Shown here: one piece after another, positions 45,044 through 54,592 of the stretch
Numbering within the stretch: position 1 is the stretch's first letter
Layout: each line of letters starts with the position of its first letter
NCBI RefSeq assembly: GCF_000622405.1
Contig: NZ_JASF01000005.1
Span: 2,852,001 to 2,916,000, forward strand
Origin: Sulfitobacter donghicola DSW-25 = KCTC 12864 = JCM 14565
GTDB taxonomy: Bacteria; Pseudomonadota; Alphaproteobacteria; Rhodobacterales; Rhodobacteraceae
Length of the DNA stretch: 64,000 bases
Direction of reading: 5' to 3'
Translations under genes and position numbers: made by a program
Notes under the pieces: model-generated
What the model was told of the DNA's origin: nothing
Seen by the model: the letters and a program-made list of their open reading frames with translations, nothing else
Database searches by the model: none

Positions 45044-46210
45044 ATGCCGATTATCAACCGTATCGCCGATTTTGCCGAAGACATGACCACATGGCGCCGC
45101 CATTTACATACGATCCCCGAACTGTGCTTTGATTGCCCTAAAACGGCGGCCTTTATCAAGGAGCGGTTAGAGGAATTTGGCGTTGATGAAATCCATGACG
45201 GGATTGCACAGACAGGGATTGTGGCGATCATCAACGGTAAGGGCGCGGGGCGCACGATTGGTTTGCGTGCCGATTTTGACGCGCTGCCGATTGAGGAAGA
45301 AACAGGCGTTGATTATGCCTCGACCCACCCGGGCGTAATGCATGCCTGTGGCCATGACGGGCATACGGCGATGTTGCTGGGGGCGGCGAAATACATGGTT
45401 GAGACGCGCAATTTTTCGGGCCGCGTTGCGCTGATTTTCCAACCCGCTGAGGAAGAGGGCGGTGGCGCGCAGGTCATGTGCCAAGAGGGCATAATGGATC
45501 GGTTTGATATTGCCGAGGTTTACGGCATCCATAACTTCCCAGGGATCGAATTTGGCACGTTCCACACCACGTCAGGGCCGATTATGGCGGCGGTGGATAC
45601 CTTTATGATTAATATCAAAGGGCGCGGCGGGCATGGCGCTATGCCACATGAAACAGTAGATCCGATTGTGGCGGCTTGTAGCATGGTTCAGGCGATCCAG
45701 ACGATCATCAGCCGCAACACCCATTCAGGTCAGGAGCGGGTGATTTCGGTGACGCAAATTCACGCGGGATCCGCCAGCAATATCATCCCTGATACGGCTA
45801 TGATTAACGGAACTGTGCGCACCTTTGATAAAGACACCCAAGAGCTGATCCAAAAGCGGATGCGCGAAATTGTAGAGGGGCAGGCGGCCAGCTTTGGCGT
45901 TGAGGCCGAGCTGGACTATGAGGTCGGCTATCCAGCCACCGTCAACACCGCCGAGCAGACCGAATTTGCTGCCAAAGTAGCGGGCGAAGTTGTGGGGGAG
46001 GCCAATGTTGACGGTAATGTTGCCAAGGTCGCAGGCGCAGAGGATTTTGCCTATATGTTAGAAGAACGCCCCGGCGCGTATTTGTTCCTTGGCGCGGGTG
46101 AGGGCGCAGGGCTGCACCATCCGAAATATAACTTTAACGATGAAATTTCTCCTGTTGGGGCCTCGTTCTTTGTGCGATTGGTTGAGCAAATGCAGCCGGA
46201 GGTAGCTTAA
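45044..46210 (+). CDS. M20-family amidohydrolase (hippurate hydrolase-like)
   Basis: 388 residues from the ATG at 45044 behind CAGGAG. Metal ligands are seen in MHACGHDGHTAMLLG and in FQPAEEEGGGAQVM (catalytic Glu pair), with a lid domain starting VDTFMINIKGRGGHGAM. The family cleaves N-acyl or amide bonds of amino-acid derivatives. It is first in a three-gene coupled operon with two ureohydrolases, and overlaps the next gene by one base, suggesting a shared amide/guanidino catabolic path. Confidence 0.92.
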   Translation: MPIINRIADFAEDMTTWRRHLHTIPELCFDCPKTAAFIKERLEEFGVDEIHDGIAQTGIVAIINGKGAGRTIGLRADFDALPIEEETGVDYASTHPGVMHACGHDGHTAMLLGAAKYMVETRNFSGRVALIFQPAEEEGGGAQVMCQEGIMDRFDIAEVYGIHNFPGIEFGTFHTTSGPIMAAVDTFMINIKGRGGHGAMPHETVDPIVAACSMVQAIQTIISRNTHSGQERVISVTQIHAGSASNIIPDTAMINGTVRTFDKDTQELIQKRMREIVEGQAASFGVEAELDYEVGYPATVNTAEQTEFAAKVAGEVVGEANVDGNVAKVAGAEDFAYMLEERPGAYLFLGAGEGAGLHHPKYNFNDEISPVGASFFVRLVEQMQPEVA

Positions 46211-47175
46211 TGGCGTTAGAAGATGCAAAGACCCAAGTCGATCATGCGATTACACGAGATGATTTAAAGGGCCCGAGTTTCGAAAATGCCTTTGGCGGGG
46301 CGACGTCTTTTTTGCGCCGTCGCTATACCAAAGACCTCACCGGTGTTGATATTGCGATCACCGGTGTGCCGTTTGATCAGGCGGTGACCAACCGCACCGG
46401 CACCCGTCTGGGGCCGCGTGCCATTCGCGAGGCCAGCAGCCTACAGCCCTATGATCCGCCCTATGGGTGGGATTTTGACGTGATGAGCGAGTTTGCCATC
46501 GCAGATTATGGTGATCTGGCGTTTGATTATGCGCAGGTGTCTGCCTTTCCGGCGACATTGACGAACCATATCAAAGGTATTCTGGATGCGGGGGCGGCCT
46601 CGGTTTGTTTGGGGGGGGATCACTATATCAGCTTTCCGATCCTCAAAGCCTATGCTGAGAAATTCGGCCCAATGAGCCTGCTGCATTTTGATGCCCATTC
46701 CGACACGTGGCCTGATGATGATATGGAGCGGATCGACCATGGAACCATGTTCTATAAGGCGATCAAACTGGGCTATGTGGATCCTGCGACCTCGGTGCAG
46801 GTGGGCATTCGCACCCATAACGACGATACAATGGGCGTGACGACCATTGATGCCCGCGAAGTGCACGAAGGGGGCACGGCGGCGGCTGTGAAAAAGATCA
46901 AATCGGTGCTGGGGGATAACCCGACCTATCTGACCTTTGACATTGATGCGCTGGACCCTGCCTTTGCGCCGGGGACGGGCACGCCTGTTTGGGGCGGATT
47001 AGCCAGCTGGCAGGCCGCGGCGATGCTGCGCGATCTGGCGGGCATAAATATTCAGGGTGGTGACATCGTTGAGGTGTCTCCGGCCTTTGACACAACAGGC
47101 GCGACGGCGATTGCGGGCGCGCATGTAGCGACAGAAATATGCTGCCTATTGGGCGCGAGGATGCGAAAGAAATGA
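46210..47175 (+). CDS. speB: Agmatinase-like ureohydrolase
   Basis: 321 residues. Manganese ligands sit in GGDHYISFP, LLHFDAHSDTW and TFDIDALDPAFAPGTGTP, the arginase/agmatinase signature, with VEVSPAFDTTGATA near the end. The enzyme removes urea from agmatine or a similar guanidino compound. It begins at the last base of the previous gene and overlaps the next by 4 bases. The specific substrate is not certain, given a paralogue next door. Confidence 0.85.
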   Translation: MALEDAKTQVDHAITRDDLKGPSFENAFGGATSFLRRRYTKDLTGVDIAITGVPFDQAVTNRTGTRLGPRAIREASSLQPYDPPYGWDFDVMSEFAIADYGDLAFDYAQVSAFPATLTNHIKGILDAGAASVCLGGDHYISFPILKAYAEKFGPMSLLHFDAHSDTWPDDDMERIDHGTMFYKAIKLGYVDPATSVQVGIRTHNDDTMGVTTIDAREVHEGGTAAAVKKIKSVLGDNPTYLTFDIDALDPAFAPGTGTPVWGGLASWQAAAMLRDLAGINIQGGDIVEVSPAFDTTGATAIAGAHVATEICCLLGARMRKK

Positions 47176-48119
47176 GTACTAAGAACCAACCCATTGGTGG
47201 CAACGAACTGGCACGGTTTTCAGGGCCGGGGACGTTTATGCGTCTGCCTGCGGTGAATGACCTCAAGGGGCTGGATGTTGCGGTATTGGGTATTCCGATG
47301 GATATCGGCACCTCGTGGAGATCGGGGACGCGGTTTGGCCCGAAACAGATCCGCGCCGAAAGCGCGATGTTGCGGCCCTATAACCTTGCCACGGGGGCGG
47401 CGCCTTTTGACAGTTTGCAGGTGGCCGATATTGGCGATCTGGCGATCAACACCTTTTCGCTAAGCGATAGCCTGTCGATCATCAAAGAAAGCTATGACCA
47501 AATCCTGATGTCGGATGCCATGCCTTTGGCCATGGGGGGGGATCATTCGATCACCTTGCCGATCCTACGCGCGATGGCGAAACGCCACGGGCCTGTGGCC
47601 TTGGTGCATGTGGATGCCCATGCTGATGTGAATGACGAGATGTTCGGCGAAAAGGAAACCCACGGCACAGTGTTCCGCCGCGCCTTTGAAGAGGGGCTGA
47701 TCCGCCCCGAAAAGACTTATCAGATTGGCATTCGCGGCACGGGCTATGCCAGCACGGATTTCTCCGAAGCAACGGGATGGGGATTCCAGCAGTGGCCCGC
47801 AGAAGAGCTGTGGAACCGCAGCCTGTCGCAACTGGCCGGAGAAATCCGCCGTGATATCGGTGATACACCGACCTATGTGACCTATGATATCGACAGCCTC
47901 GATCCCGCCTATGCACCCGGCACAGGCACGCCAGAGATTGGCGGATTGACCACGCCGCAAGCGTTGGAGCTGATCCGTGGTCTAAAGGGGCTGAACATTG
48001 TCGGCTGTGATCTGGTCGAGGTTTCGCCGCCCTATGATCCCTCAGGAAACACAGCGCTAACGGCCGCGAACCTGTTGTACGAACTGTTGTGCGTTCTACC
48101 TGGCGTCTCGTATCGCTAG
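47172..48119 (+). CDS. Second ureohydrolase (guanidinobutyrase-like)
   Basis: 315 residues. It keeps GGDHSITLP, ALVHVDAHADVND and TYDIDSLDPAYAPGTGTP, but differs clearly from its neighbour elsewhere, for example an Asn-Asp instead of Asp-Thr after HADV and MFGEKETHGTVF after that. This form is commonly found in guanidinobutyrases or related guanidino hydrolases rather than agmatinase. Which of the two genes uses agmatine needs a substrate test. Its ATG overlaps the previous stop by 4 bases. Confidence 0.85.
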   Translation: MSTKNQPIGGNELARFSGPGTFMRLPAVNDLKGLDVAVLGIPMDIGTSWRSGTRFGPKQIRAESAMLRPYNLATGAAPFDSLQVADIGDLAINTFSLSDSLSIIKESYDQILMSDAMPLAMGGDHSITLPILRAMAKRHGPVALVHVDAHADVNDEMFGEKETHGTVFRRAFEEGLIRPEKTYQIGIRGTGYASTDFSEATGWGFQQWPAEELWNRSLSQLAGEIRRDIGDTPTYVTYDIDSLDPAYAPGTGTPEIGGLTTPQALELIRGLKGLNIVGCDLVEVSPPYDPSGNTALTAANLLYELLCVLPGVSYR

Positions 48120-48154
48120 CCTTTCAAACTGGTTTATCCAAAAGGGAAAACAAA

Positions 48155-48574
48155 ATGTTCTGGTTAATCTTGGTGCTTGCAGTTGTCGGGCTGCTTGGCT
48201 TTATCCGTTTCGCGCCGAGTGATGTGGCGCGCTGGCACAAACCGATTGGTGATGCCGAAAACGTTGATGGCGAGGGATGGTCGGCCCGTGTGGTGGCGGG
48301 GTCATCCGGTTTGTTGTCTGATTTGCATCAGGGCATGCTGGCCCTGCCGCGCACCGATTTGCTGGCGGGGAGCGTGACTGACGGGCGGTTAACCTATGTC
48401 ACCCGCTCCAAAATCATCGGCTTTCCCGATTACACCACGATTGAGCAGGACGGCGACGCCATCAAGCTGTACGCGCGGCTGCGGTTCGGGCGCAAAGATT
48501 TCGGCGTGAATGGCAAACGTTTAGACGGGCTGGTAAAGCGCACCCGCGCTAAACGGGGTGAAGGGGAGCTTTAG
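48155..48574 (+). CDS. DUF1499 membrane-anchored protein
   Basis: 139 residues from the ATG at 48155. One N-terminal helix (MFWLILVLAVVGLLGFI) anchors it; the rest contains VTRSKIIGFPDYTTIE and LRFGRKDFGVNGKRLD, a DUF1499 pattern. No function is known to me. Its 3' end overlaps the convergent small exported-protein gene by 54 bases. It sits 35 bases after the ureohydrolase and may be co-transcribed with it. Confidence 0.82.
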   Translation: MFWLILVLAVVGLLGFIRFAPSDVARWHKPIGDAENVDGEGWSARVVAGSSGLLSDLHQGMLALPRTDLLAGSVTDGRLTYVTRSKIIGFPDYTTIEQDGDAIKLYARLRFGRKDFGVNGKRLDGLVKRTRAKRGEGEL

Positions 48575-48808
48575 CTCCGAACTCAGGCAGCCTTCCCGAG
48601 TTTCGCGCCACATGGGCACGTTCAGCGACATCTGGCATTGCGCCATAAACATGCGTCCGTCTACCTGCAGGCAGATCGTTTCTCCCAGCTCGATGCGCGC
48701 GCCGGCTTTGTCGGTGCAATAGCAGTCAATTGTTTTCCCTTGCGGGGTTAAAACATCTGCCTGCGCGCCCAGCGGGAGCAGGCAGAAAAGCAGAGCGATA
48801 TGTTTCAT
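48521..48808 (-). CDS. Small exported Cys-containing protein
   Basis: 95 residues. A signal peptide (MKHIALLFCLLPLGAQA) is followed by a short domain with five cysteines (CYCTDKAG, ETICLQV, MAQCQMS, EGCLSS), suggesting periplasmic disulfides. No family name is known to me. Its 3' end is antisense to the last 54 bases of the DUF1499 gene. Confidence 0.72.
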   Translation of the reverse strand: MKHIALLFCLLPLGAQADVLTPQGKTIDCYCTDKAGARIELGETICLQVDGRMFMAQCQMSLNVPMWRETREGCLSSELKLPFTPFSAGALYQPV

Positions 48809-48870
48809 ACCCCTATCATAGCATATTGCGGCCCTTGACCAAAGCGCTTTGATCCGTCACTTCCAAACGG

Positions 48871-49920
48871 ATGATACCTATGGACCGCCTTGCCCAGATT
48901 ACCGCCCGTTTCGAGTACCTCGAAGCGGCGATGTCTACCGCTGGTGGCGATATTTCGAAGCTGGCCAAAGAATATAGCGATCTAAAGCCAGTTGTAGATG
49001 AAATCGCTGCTTATCGTGTGCTGCTAGATAATCTTGAGGGGGCGCAGGAGATGCTGTCGGACCCCGATATGAAGGATCTCGCCAGCGAAGAGATTGCCGA
49101 AATTCAAGCGGCTTTGCCTGCGGCCGAGGCCTCGTTGCAACTGGCGCTTTTGCCCAAGGATGAGGCCGATGCGCGCCCTGCGATGTTGGAAATCAGGCCC
49201 GGGACAGGGGGCGATGAGGCGGCGCTGTTTGCGGCCGATCTGCTGCGCATGTACCAACGCTACGCCGATACGCGCGGCTGGAAGGTTGAGCTGATCGAAG
49301 AGCAGGCAACCGAGCTGGGCGGCATCAAAGAGGTGGTGGCCCATATTACGGGCGAAAACGTTTTTGCCCGTTTGAAATACGAAAGCGGCGTGCACCGCGT
49401 ACAGCGTGTGCCCAGCACCGAAAGCGGCGGGCGCATCCATACCTCGGCGGCGACGGTGGCCGTGCTGCCTGAGGCCGAGGATGTGGATATCCAGATTGCG
49501 CCCAACGATATTCGCATTGATACCTATCGTTCCTCCGGCGCGGGGGGGCAGCACGTGAACACCACGGATTCTGCGGTGCGAATTACGCATATTCCCTCGG
49601 GGATCGTTGTGACCAGCTCGGAGAAATCCCAGCACCGCAATCGCGAGATCGCGATGCAGGTTCTTAAGACGCGCCTGTATGATGCTGAACGTCAGCGGAT
49701 CGATTCAGAACGCTCGGACAGCCGTGCATCGCAGGTGGGCAGTGGGGATCGCTCTGAACGCATCCGCACCTATAATTTTCCGCAGGGGCGGATGACGGAT
49801 CACCGGATTAACCTGACCTTGTACAAATTGGATCAGGTGATGCAGGGCGATCTGGACGAGATTGTCGATGCGCTAACGGCAGATGCGCAGGCGCAGATGT
49901 TGGCGGAGATGGCGCAGTGA
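48871..49920 (+). CDS. prfA: Peptide chain release factor 1
   Basis: 349 residues. The stop-codon reader PST lies in [16 protein letters not shown], and the GGQ peptidyl hydrolysis motif is at 225-227 ([10 protein letters not shown]). RF1 reads UAA and UAG. A second ATG at 48880 is possible. prmC, which methylates the GGQ glutamine, follows with a 4-base overlap. Confidence 0.97.
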   Translation: MIPMDRLAQITARFEYLEAAMSTAGGDISKLAKEYSDLKPVVDEIAAYRVLLDNLEGAQEMLSDPDMKDLASEEIAEIQAALPAAEASLQLALLPKDEADARPAMLEIRPGTGGDEAALFAADLLRMYQRYADTRGWKVELIEEQATELGGIKEVVAHITGENVFARLKYESGVHRVQRVPSTESGGRIHTSAATVAVLPEAEDVDIQIAPNDIRIDTYRSSGAGGQHVNTTDSAVRITHIPSGIVVTSSEKSQHRNREIAMQVLKTRLYDAERQRIDSERSDSRASQVGSGDRSERIRTYNFPQGRMTDHRINLTLYKLDQVMQGDLDEIVDALTADAQAQMLAEMAQ

Positions 49921-50753
49921 TCACTGCTGCAATGGCGATGGCAACGGCAACGGCGCGTTTGCGCGCCGCCGGCGTAGCGGACCCTGCGCGCGATGCGCGG
50001 CTGTTGCTGGCTCATGCGGCCAGTGTGGATGCCTCGCGCATTACCTTGATCGCGCCAGAAGAGATCGCGCCAGAGATTTCGGAACGCTACGAACAGTTGA
50101 TCGCTTTGCGCGCCGTGCGCGTGCCTGTGTCCCATCTGGTGGGCGAGCGCGCGTTTTACGGTCGGGGGTTTAAGGTCAGCAGTGATGTGTTGGACCCGCG
50201 CCCAGAAACCGAAAGCCTGATTGAGGCGGCTCTTGCTGAGCCTTTTGAACGTGTGCTGGACCTTGGGACGGGGTCGGGCTGTATTCTGGTGACGTTGCTG
50301 GCCGAGCAGGCCGAGGCGAGGGGAATTGGCGTTGATTTATCCGAGGGCGCGTGCCTGCAGGCCAGCGCCAATGCGGTTTTGCACAAGGTGGCTGATCGCG
50401 CCGAGATTGCGCAATCGGATTGGTTTGCCGCTGTTGAGGGGCGGTATGATCTGATCGTCAGCAACCCGCCCTATCTGGCAAAATCCGAAATGGCCGATAT
50501 CGCGCCAGAGCTGGCCTTGCATGAACCTGAAATGGCGCTGACAGATGGGGCCGATGGCCTGAGCGTTTATCGCCTGATCGCAGAACAAGCACAAAGCTAT
50601 CTCACCGCAGATGGCCGCGTATTGGCCGAGATCGGTTGGCAGCAGGGCGCGGATGTAAAAGCGATCTTTGAAGCCGCTGGTTGGGCGGATGTTGCGATTT
50701 TGCCTGATCTGGATGGGCGAGATCGGGTTTTGCGGGCACAAAATCCAGCTTAG
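49917..50753 (+). CDS. prmC: Release factor glutamine methyltransferase
   Basis: 278 residues from a GTG at 49917 that overlaps the prfA stop. The SAM loop [10 protein letters not shown] is at 113-122 and the NPPY active site at 183-186 ([12 protein letters not shown]). PrmC methylates the GGQ glutamine of release factors, improving termination. The pairing with prfA is the classic arrangement. Confidence 0.96.
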   Translation: MITAAMAMATATARLRAAGVADPARDARLLLAHAASVDASRITLIAPEEIAPEISERYEQLIALRAVRVPVSHLVGERAFYGRGFKVSSDVLDPRPETESLIEAALAEPFERVLDLGTGSGCILVTLLAEQAEARGIGVDLSEGACLQASANAVLHKVADRAEIAQSDWFAAVEGRYDLIVSNPPYLAKSEMADIAPELALHEPEMALTDGADGLSVYRLIAEQAQSYLTADGRVLAEIGWQQGADVKAIFEAAGWADVAILPDLDGRDRVLRAQNPA

Positions 50754-50950
50754 TCTGGATTTTTGACGGATTCTATCGGATTGCCTCTTGCCCCAACGGT
50801 ACAGAGAAGGCTATGAAAAGGGCGTTGCAGCGGTGAAAGCTCCTAGCGGTCCCGCGCGGCGTTATGCCCAACTTCATCACGTACCGACAATGTGCGCCTG
50901 GCGCGCCTACGGTCAGAACGAATAACAGCACCAAAAGGCTGACCCCCTCT

Positions 50951-51523
50951 ATGAAACCTCAAAGATCGCGTTCGCGTAATAATAAAAACCGTAACCGTGG
51001 CGGCGGCAATCAGGGTGGCAATGTTGTCAACCGTGTGTTTGACAGCTCGGGGCCCGAGGGCAAAGTGCGTGGCACGCCCAGTCAGGTGATCGAGAAGTAT
51101 AACCAGTTGGCGCGTGACGCCCAGCTCAGCAATGACCGCGTTGCGATGGAAAACTTCCAGCAGCACGCAGAACACTACCTGCGCCTGTTGTCCGAAGCTC
51201 AGAAAGAGCAGGACGCCAAACGCGAAGAGCAGGAGCGCCAGAACCGCGAACGTCAGGCCGAACGCGATCGCGAACGTGCCGAGCGGCAGGAGCGTGAAGC
51301 CCAGCAACAGCCCGCCCAGCAGCCAGAGGCCACTGATCCGTCAGAACAGGAGCAGCCAGCAGCGGCCGAAGAGGCCAGCGATCTGGTTGAAACGCCAGAG
51401 GCAAAGGCCGAAACCAAGCCAAAGACACGCCGCGCCCCACGGCGCAAGCCAAAGCCAAAGGAAGAGGCCGCATCAGCGCCCAAGCCTGAAGGCAGCGGCG
51501 ATCAGCCCGAAGCGGCAGAATAA
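50951..51523 (+). CDS. DUF4167 protein (basic, disordered)
   Basis: 190 residues from the ATG at 50951. The N-terminal RSRSRNNKNRNRGGGNQGGN is very basic; a conserved core follows (VFDSSGPEGKVRGTPSQVIE and YLRLLSEAQKEQDAKREE). The rest is charged and low-complexity, ending acidic. The family is common in alphaproteobacteria and looks RNA-binding. About 200 bases without a gene precede it. A terminator follows. Confidence 0.82.
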   Translation: MKPQRSRSRNNKNRNRGGGNQGGNVVNRVFDSSGPEGKVRGTPSQVIEKYNQLARDAQLSNDRVAMENFQQHAEHYLRLLSEAQKEQDAKREEQERQNRERQAERDRERAERQEREAQQQPAQQPEATDPSEQEQPAAAEEASDLVETPEAKAETKPKTRRAPRRKPKPKEEAASAPKPEGSGDQPEAAE

Positions 51524-51526
51524 TAG

Positions 51527-51554
51527 AAAGGCCTCGCGATTTGCGGGGCCTTTT
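51527..51554 (+). terminator. Terminator after the DUF4167 gene
   Basis: AAAGGCCTCGC pairs with GCGGGGCCTTT across GATTT with one mismatch, followed by T. It lies between the DUF4167 gene and the convergent rsmA. Confidence 0.85.
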
Positions 51555-51573
51555 CAGTTTTTGGTCTTAGGTC

Positions 51574-52416
51574 TTAGGGCTTGGCGATTTCGCGGGCGAG
51601 GGCACAAAACCCTTCCAGCGGTACCTGTTCGGCGCGGTCTGTGGGTTTCAGGCCTGCGGCGATCAGGCGGTCTTCGATATCTGGTGCTGTGCCTTTGAGG
51701 GCCGCGCGCAGCATCTTGCGGCGCTGGTTAAACGCGGCTGCAACGGTGCGCGACAGGATCGCCGCATCGGCGGGAAAGCGGGGCTCGGGCAGGGCGGTGA
51801 GGTGGACAACCGCGCTGGAGATCTTTGGCGGCGGGGTAAAGGCCTCGGGCGGGAGGTTAAGCACGATCTTGGCGTCCGCGCGCCATTGCGCCAGCAGGGC
51901 AAGGCGGCCATAGGCCTTTGACCCTGGTTGCGCGACGATACGCTCGGCGACTTCGCGCTGGAACATCAGCGTCAGGCTTTGCCAAAACGGGGGCCAATCC
52001 GTGGGGGTGAGCCAGCGCACCAGCAGTTCGGTGCCAATGTTATAGGGCAGGTTAGCCGCCACGCGGATTGGCGGTGTGAGGTGGGCAAGGGGATCAACCT
52101 CTAGGGCGTCTCCTTCGATCACTTGTAGACGGTCTGGATAGGCCGCAGCGATTTCGGCCAAGGCGGGCATGCAGCGGCGGTCTTTTTCAATGGCCAAGAC
52201 GCGGCGGGCACCTTCGGCGAGCAGACCACGGGTCAGGCCACCGGGACCAGGGCCAATTTCGAGCACATCACATTCCGTCAAATCCCCCGCCTGACGGGCG
52301 ATTTTGGCCGTGAGGTTCAGATCCAGAAGAAAGTTCTGCCCCAAGGATTTGCGTGCTTGCAGCTCATGCGTGTTGATCACTTGGCGCAGGGGCGGGAGGT
52401 TGTCGATTGTGCTCAT
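51574..52416 (-). CDS. rsmA: 16S rRNA dimethyladenosine transferase
   Basis: 280 residues. The SAM loop reads [15 protein letters not shown], the catalytic [14 protein letters not shown] and the C-terminal helical domain are present. RsmA (KsgA) dimethylates A1518 and A1519 of 16S rRNA in late 30S assembly. It overlaps pdxA by 4 bases and is last in the lpt operon. Confidence 0.97.
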   Translation of the reverse strand: MSTIDNLPPLRQVINTHELQARKSLGQNFLLDLNLTAKIARQAGDLTECDVLEIGPGPGGLTRGLLAEGARRVLAIEKDRRCMPALAEIAAAYPDRLQVIEGDALEVDPLAHLTPPIRVAANLPYNIGTELLVRWLTPTDWPPFWQSLTLMFQREVAERIVAQPGSKAYGRLALLAQWRADAKIVLNLPPEAFTPPPKISSAVVHLTALPEPRFPADAAILSRTVAAAFNQRRKMLRAALKGTAPDIEDRLIAAGLKPTDRAEQVPLEGFCALAREIAKP

Positions 52417-53378
52417 GATGATGTTGTTGCCATGCGGTGGGCCATGCGGATGGCCTCGATCATACTGGAGGGGTTGGCGATGCCTTTGCCCGCGATATCA
52501 AAGGCAGTGCCGTGGTCGGGTGAGGTGCGGATAAAGGGCAGGCCAAGGGTGACGTTGACGCCTTTGTCAAAATCCAGCGTCTTGATCGGGATCAGCGCCT
52601 GATCATGATACATGGCGATGGCGGCGTCATATTTGGCGCGGGCGGCGGCGTGGAACATTGTGTCAGCAGGCAGCGGACCTGCGAGGGTAAACCCTTCGCT
52701 GCGCATGTCGTCTATCAGACCGTTGATCCAGTTCAGCTCTTCGTGGCCCATTGCACCGCCTTCGCCCGCATGGGGGTTTAGCCCGCTGATGGCGATGCGC
52801 GGTGACACGATGCCAAATTGTTGCTGCAGACCGTGGTGCGTGATTTCGATGGTGCGGCGCAGCAGCGCGGGGGTGAGGGCGGTGGGCACTTCGGCCAAGG
52901 CGATGTGGATCGTCGCGGGCACCACGCGCAGCTGCTGTGAGGCGAGCATCATCACCACGTCTTCTTGCCCTGCAAGTGCGGCCAGATATTCCGTATGACC
53001 AGGATAGGCGAAATCAGCGCCGTCTTTCAGCGCCTTTTTGTGAATGGGTGCGGTGCAAATGGCCGAAGCCTCGCCCGATTGCACCAGATCAGTGGCGCGC
53101 GCGATAACGTCAATCACCCCAACGGCATTGGCAGGGTCTGGTTCGCCTGCAACGGCGTTCCCTGCAAAGGGATGGGCCAAGACGGGCAGAGCGCGTTTGC
53201 TGACGGCGCCGGCTTGGGCCGCGTCCGTGATGATTTCATGCGGGGTGCCCTCTGGCAGGTGGCGTGGATCGCCCAGCCATACCAGCGGGATGTCGCGGCC
53301 CAGTGCCGCCCAAGCTTGGGCGGCAATCTCGGGGCCTATGCCTGCGGGTTCGCCGCAGGTCATTACAACGGGTTTCAT
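52413..53378 (-). CDS. pdxA: 4-hydroxythreonine-4-phosphate dehydrogenase
   Basis: 321 residues. Family blocks are [39 protein letters not shown] and [11 protein letters not shown] (metal and substrate residues). PdxA acts in the DXP-dependent vitamin B6 pathway. It is coupled by 4-base overlaps to surA and rsmA, a widely conserved order. Confidence 0.96.
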   Translation of the reverse strand: MKPVVMTCGEPAGIGPEIAAQAWAALGRDIPLVWLGDPRHLPEGTPHEIITDAAQAGAVSKRALPVLAHPFAGNAVAGEPDPANAVGVIDVIARATDLVQSGEASAICTAPIHKKALKDGADFAYPGHTEYLAALAGQEDVVMMLASQQLRVVPATIHIALAEVPTALTPALLRRTIEITHHGLQQQFGIVSPRIAISGLNPHAGEGGAMGHEELNWINGLIDDMRSEGFTLAGPLPADTMFHAAARAKYDAAIAMYHDQALIPIKTLDFDKGVNVTLGLPFIRTSPDHGTAFDIAGKGIANPSSMIEAIRMAHRMATTSS

Positions 53379-54592
53379 TTAATGCTGATACGCGCTTCCG
53401 AGCGGAGCTCGGACAGAAGGCTATCGGCAAAGCCAGACAAGCGGCGCTGGCGGATCGAGCCTGCGACGTCTTCGCGGCTGACTTCTGCGTTTTGCTCGGC
53501 GGTGCGGCCACACATCATCAGGAACACCAAAGCTTGCCCATCAGAGCGGGTGAGCGCGGTCGACACTTCGCCTTCGTCCATCTTGCTCAGCTCGATTGCG
53601 AAATCTTTAGGCAGCTTGGAGGGCGGCAGGGTTTCACGGTCCAGAACGCTTTCTGGTTGGCCTTTGGCAAAGGCATAGAGGTCGTCGCAAACGTCGACTT
53701 CGGCCTTCAGGTTTTCCGCCTGTTGCAGGGTTTCTGCGGAACGGCCGCCAGCCATGTAATAGGCGGCATATTCAATGGCCGAGTATGTGCGCGCAGGGCG
53801 GCTGGTTTCTTCGATGTCGCGCAGCTGGAACAGGGCAACAGCATTCGGGATATTCAGCGGCTGGGTCACTTCCCCTGGAGAAAGCGAAAGGATCAGCGGC
53901 TGCAAGGCAGGGGGCAGGTTGCTGAGGTCTTGCCATGGTAAACGGCCACCAGCGCCACGGGTGGCTGTGGCAGAATATTTACGGGCAAAGGCCGAAAATT
54001 GGTTGGCGGATGTGCTTTGCGCGATGTCTTCGGCAATGGCGGCAACCTGCGCGGCGCGCGGTGGGGGCGCGGGGATGATGATCTCGGATACAAGCACGCG
54101 AATGTTGGAGGCGCCTGTGCTTTGCGAGGCTAATGCGCGGTCGATCTCGGCCTCGGAGATGCTCACCCGTGAGCCATAGCGTGCGCGGATCAGATCGCGC
54201 CACGTAATGCCATTAAGCACGAAATCGCGGTAGGTTTCTTTTTCCACACCTGCGCGCGCCAAGGCCGAGGTGAATTCCGCGCGTGTCATGTTTGCACGGC
54301 CAGCAAATTCCTCAAGCGCGGCGTTGATGCCTTCTTGGCTGAGGTTCAGGCCCGCGTCGCGAATGGCTTCGCCGCGGAGGCGTTCATTGATCAGGCTTTC
54401 AACGGCGGCCTTGCGGGTCGCGCCGCGTGCGTTGAGCACTTGCAAGAAACGGATACGCTGTTGGACTTCGAACTCGGTGACAACGCTGTCGTTGACTGTC
54501 GCTGCCGGAGCAAACAGGTTTTGCGCGCCCACGGGGGCGGCAAGCGTTGCAATCAGGCCAAAGGCGGCGAGGGTGGGTTTTAGTTTGAACAT
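53375..54592 (-). CDS. surA: SurA-like periplasmic chaperone / peptidyl-prolyl isomerase
   Basis: 405 residues with a signal peptide (AAFGLIATLAAPVGA). The N-terminal SurA region (VVTEFEVQQRIRFLQVLNARG) is followed by one parvulin-type domain (IRVLVSEIIIP to VALFQLRDIEE). SurA escorts outer-membrane proteins to the BAM complex. It sits directly after lptD, with 13 bases of overlap, which fits LptD being a main client. C-terminal homology is weaker. Confidence 0.9.
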   Translation of the reverse strand: MFKLKPTLAAFGLIATLAAPVGAQNLFAPAATVNDSVVTEFEVQQRIRFLQVLNARGATRKAAVESLINERLRGEAIRDAGLNLSQEGINAALEEFAGRANMTRAEFTSALARAGVEKETYRDFVLNGITWRDLIRARYGSRVSISEAEIDRALASQSTGASNIRVLVSEIIIPAPPPRAAQVAAIAEDIAQSTSANQFSAFARKYSATATRGAGGRLPWQDLSNLPPALQPLILSLSPGEVTQPLNIPNAVALFQLRDIEETSRPARTYSAIEYAAYYMAGGRSAETLQQAENLKAEVDVCDDLYAFAKGQPESVLDRETLPPSKLPKDFAIELSKMDEGEVSTALTRSDGQALVFLMMCGRTAEQNAEVSREDVAGSIRQRRLSGFADSLLSELRSEARISIK

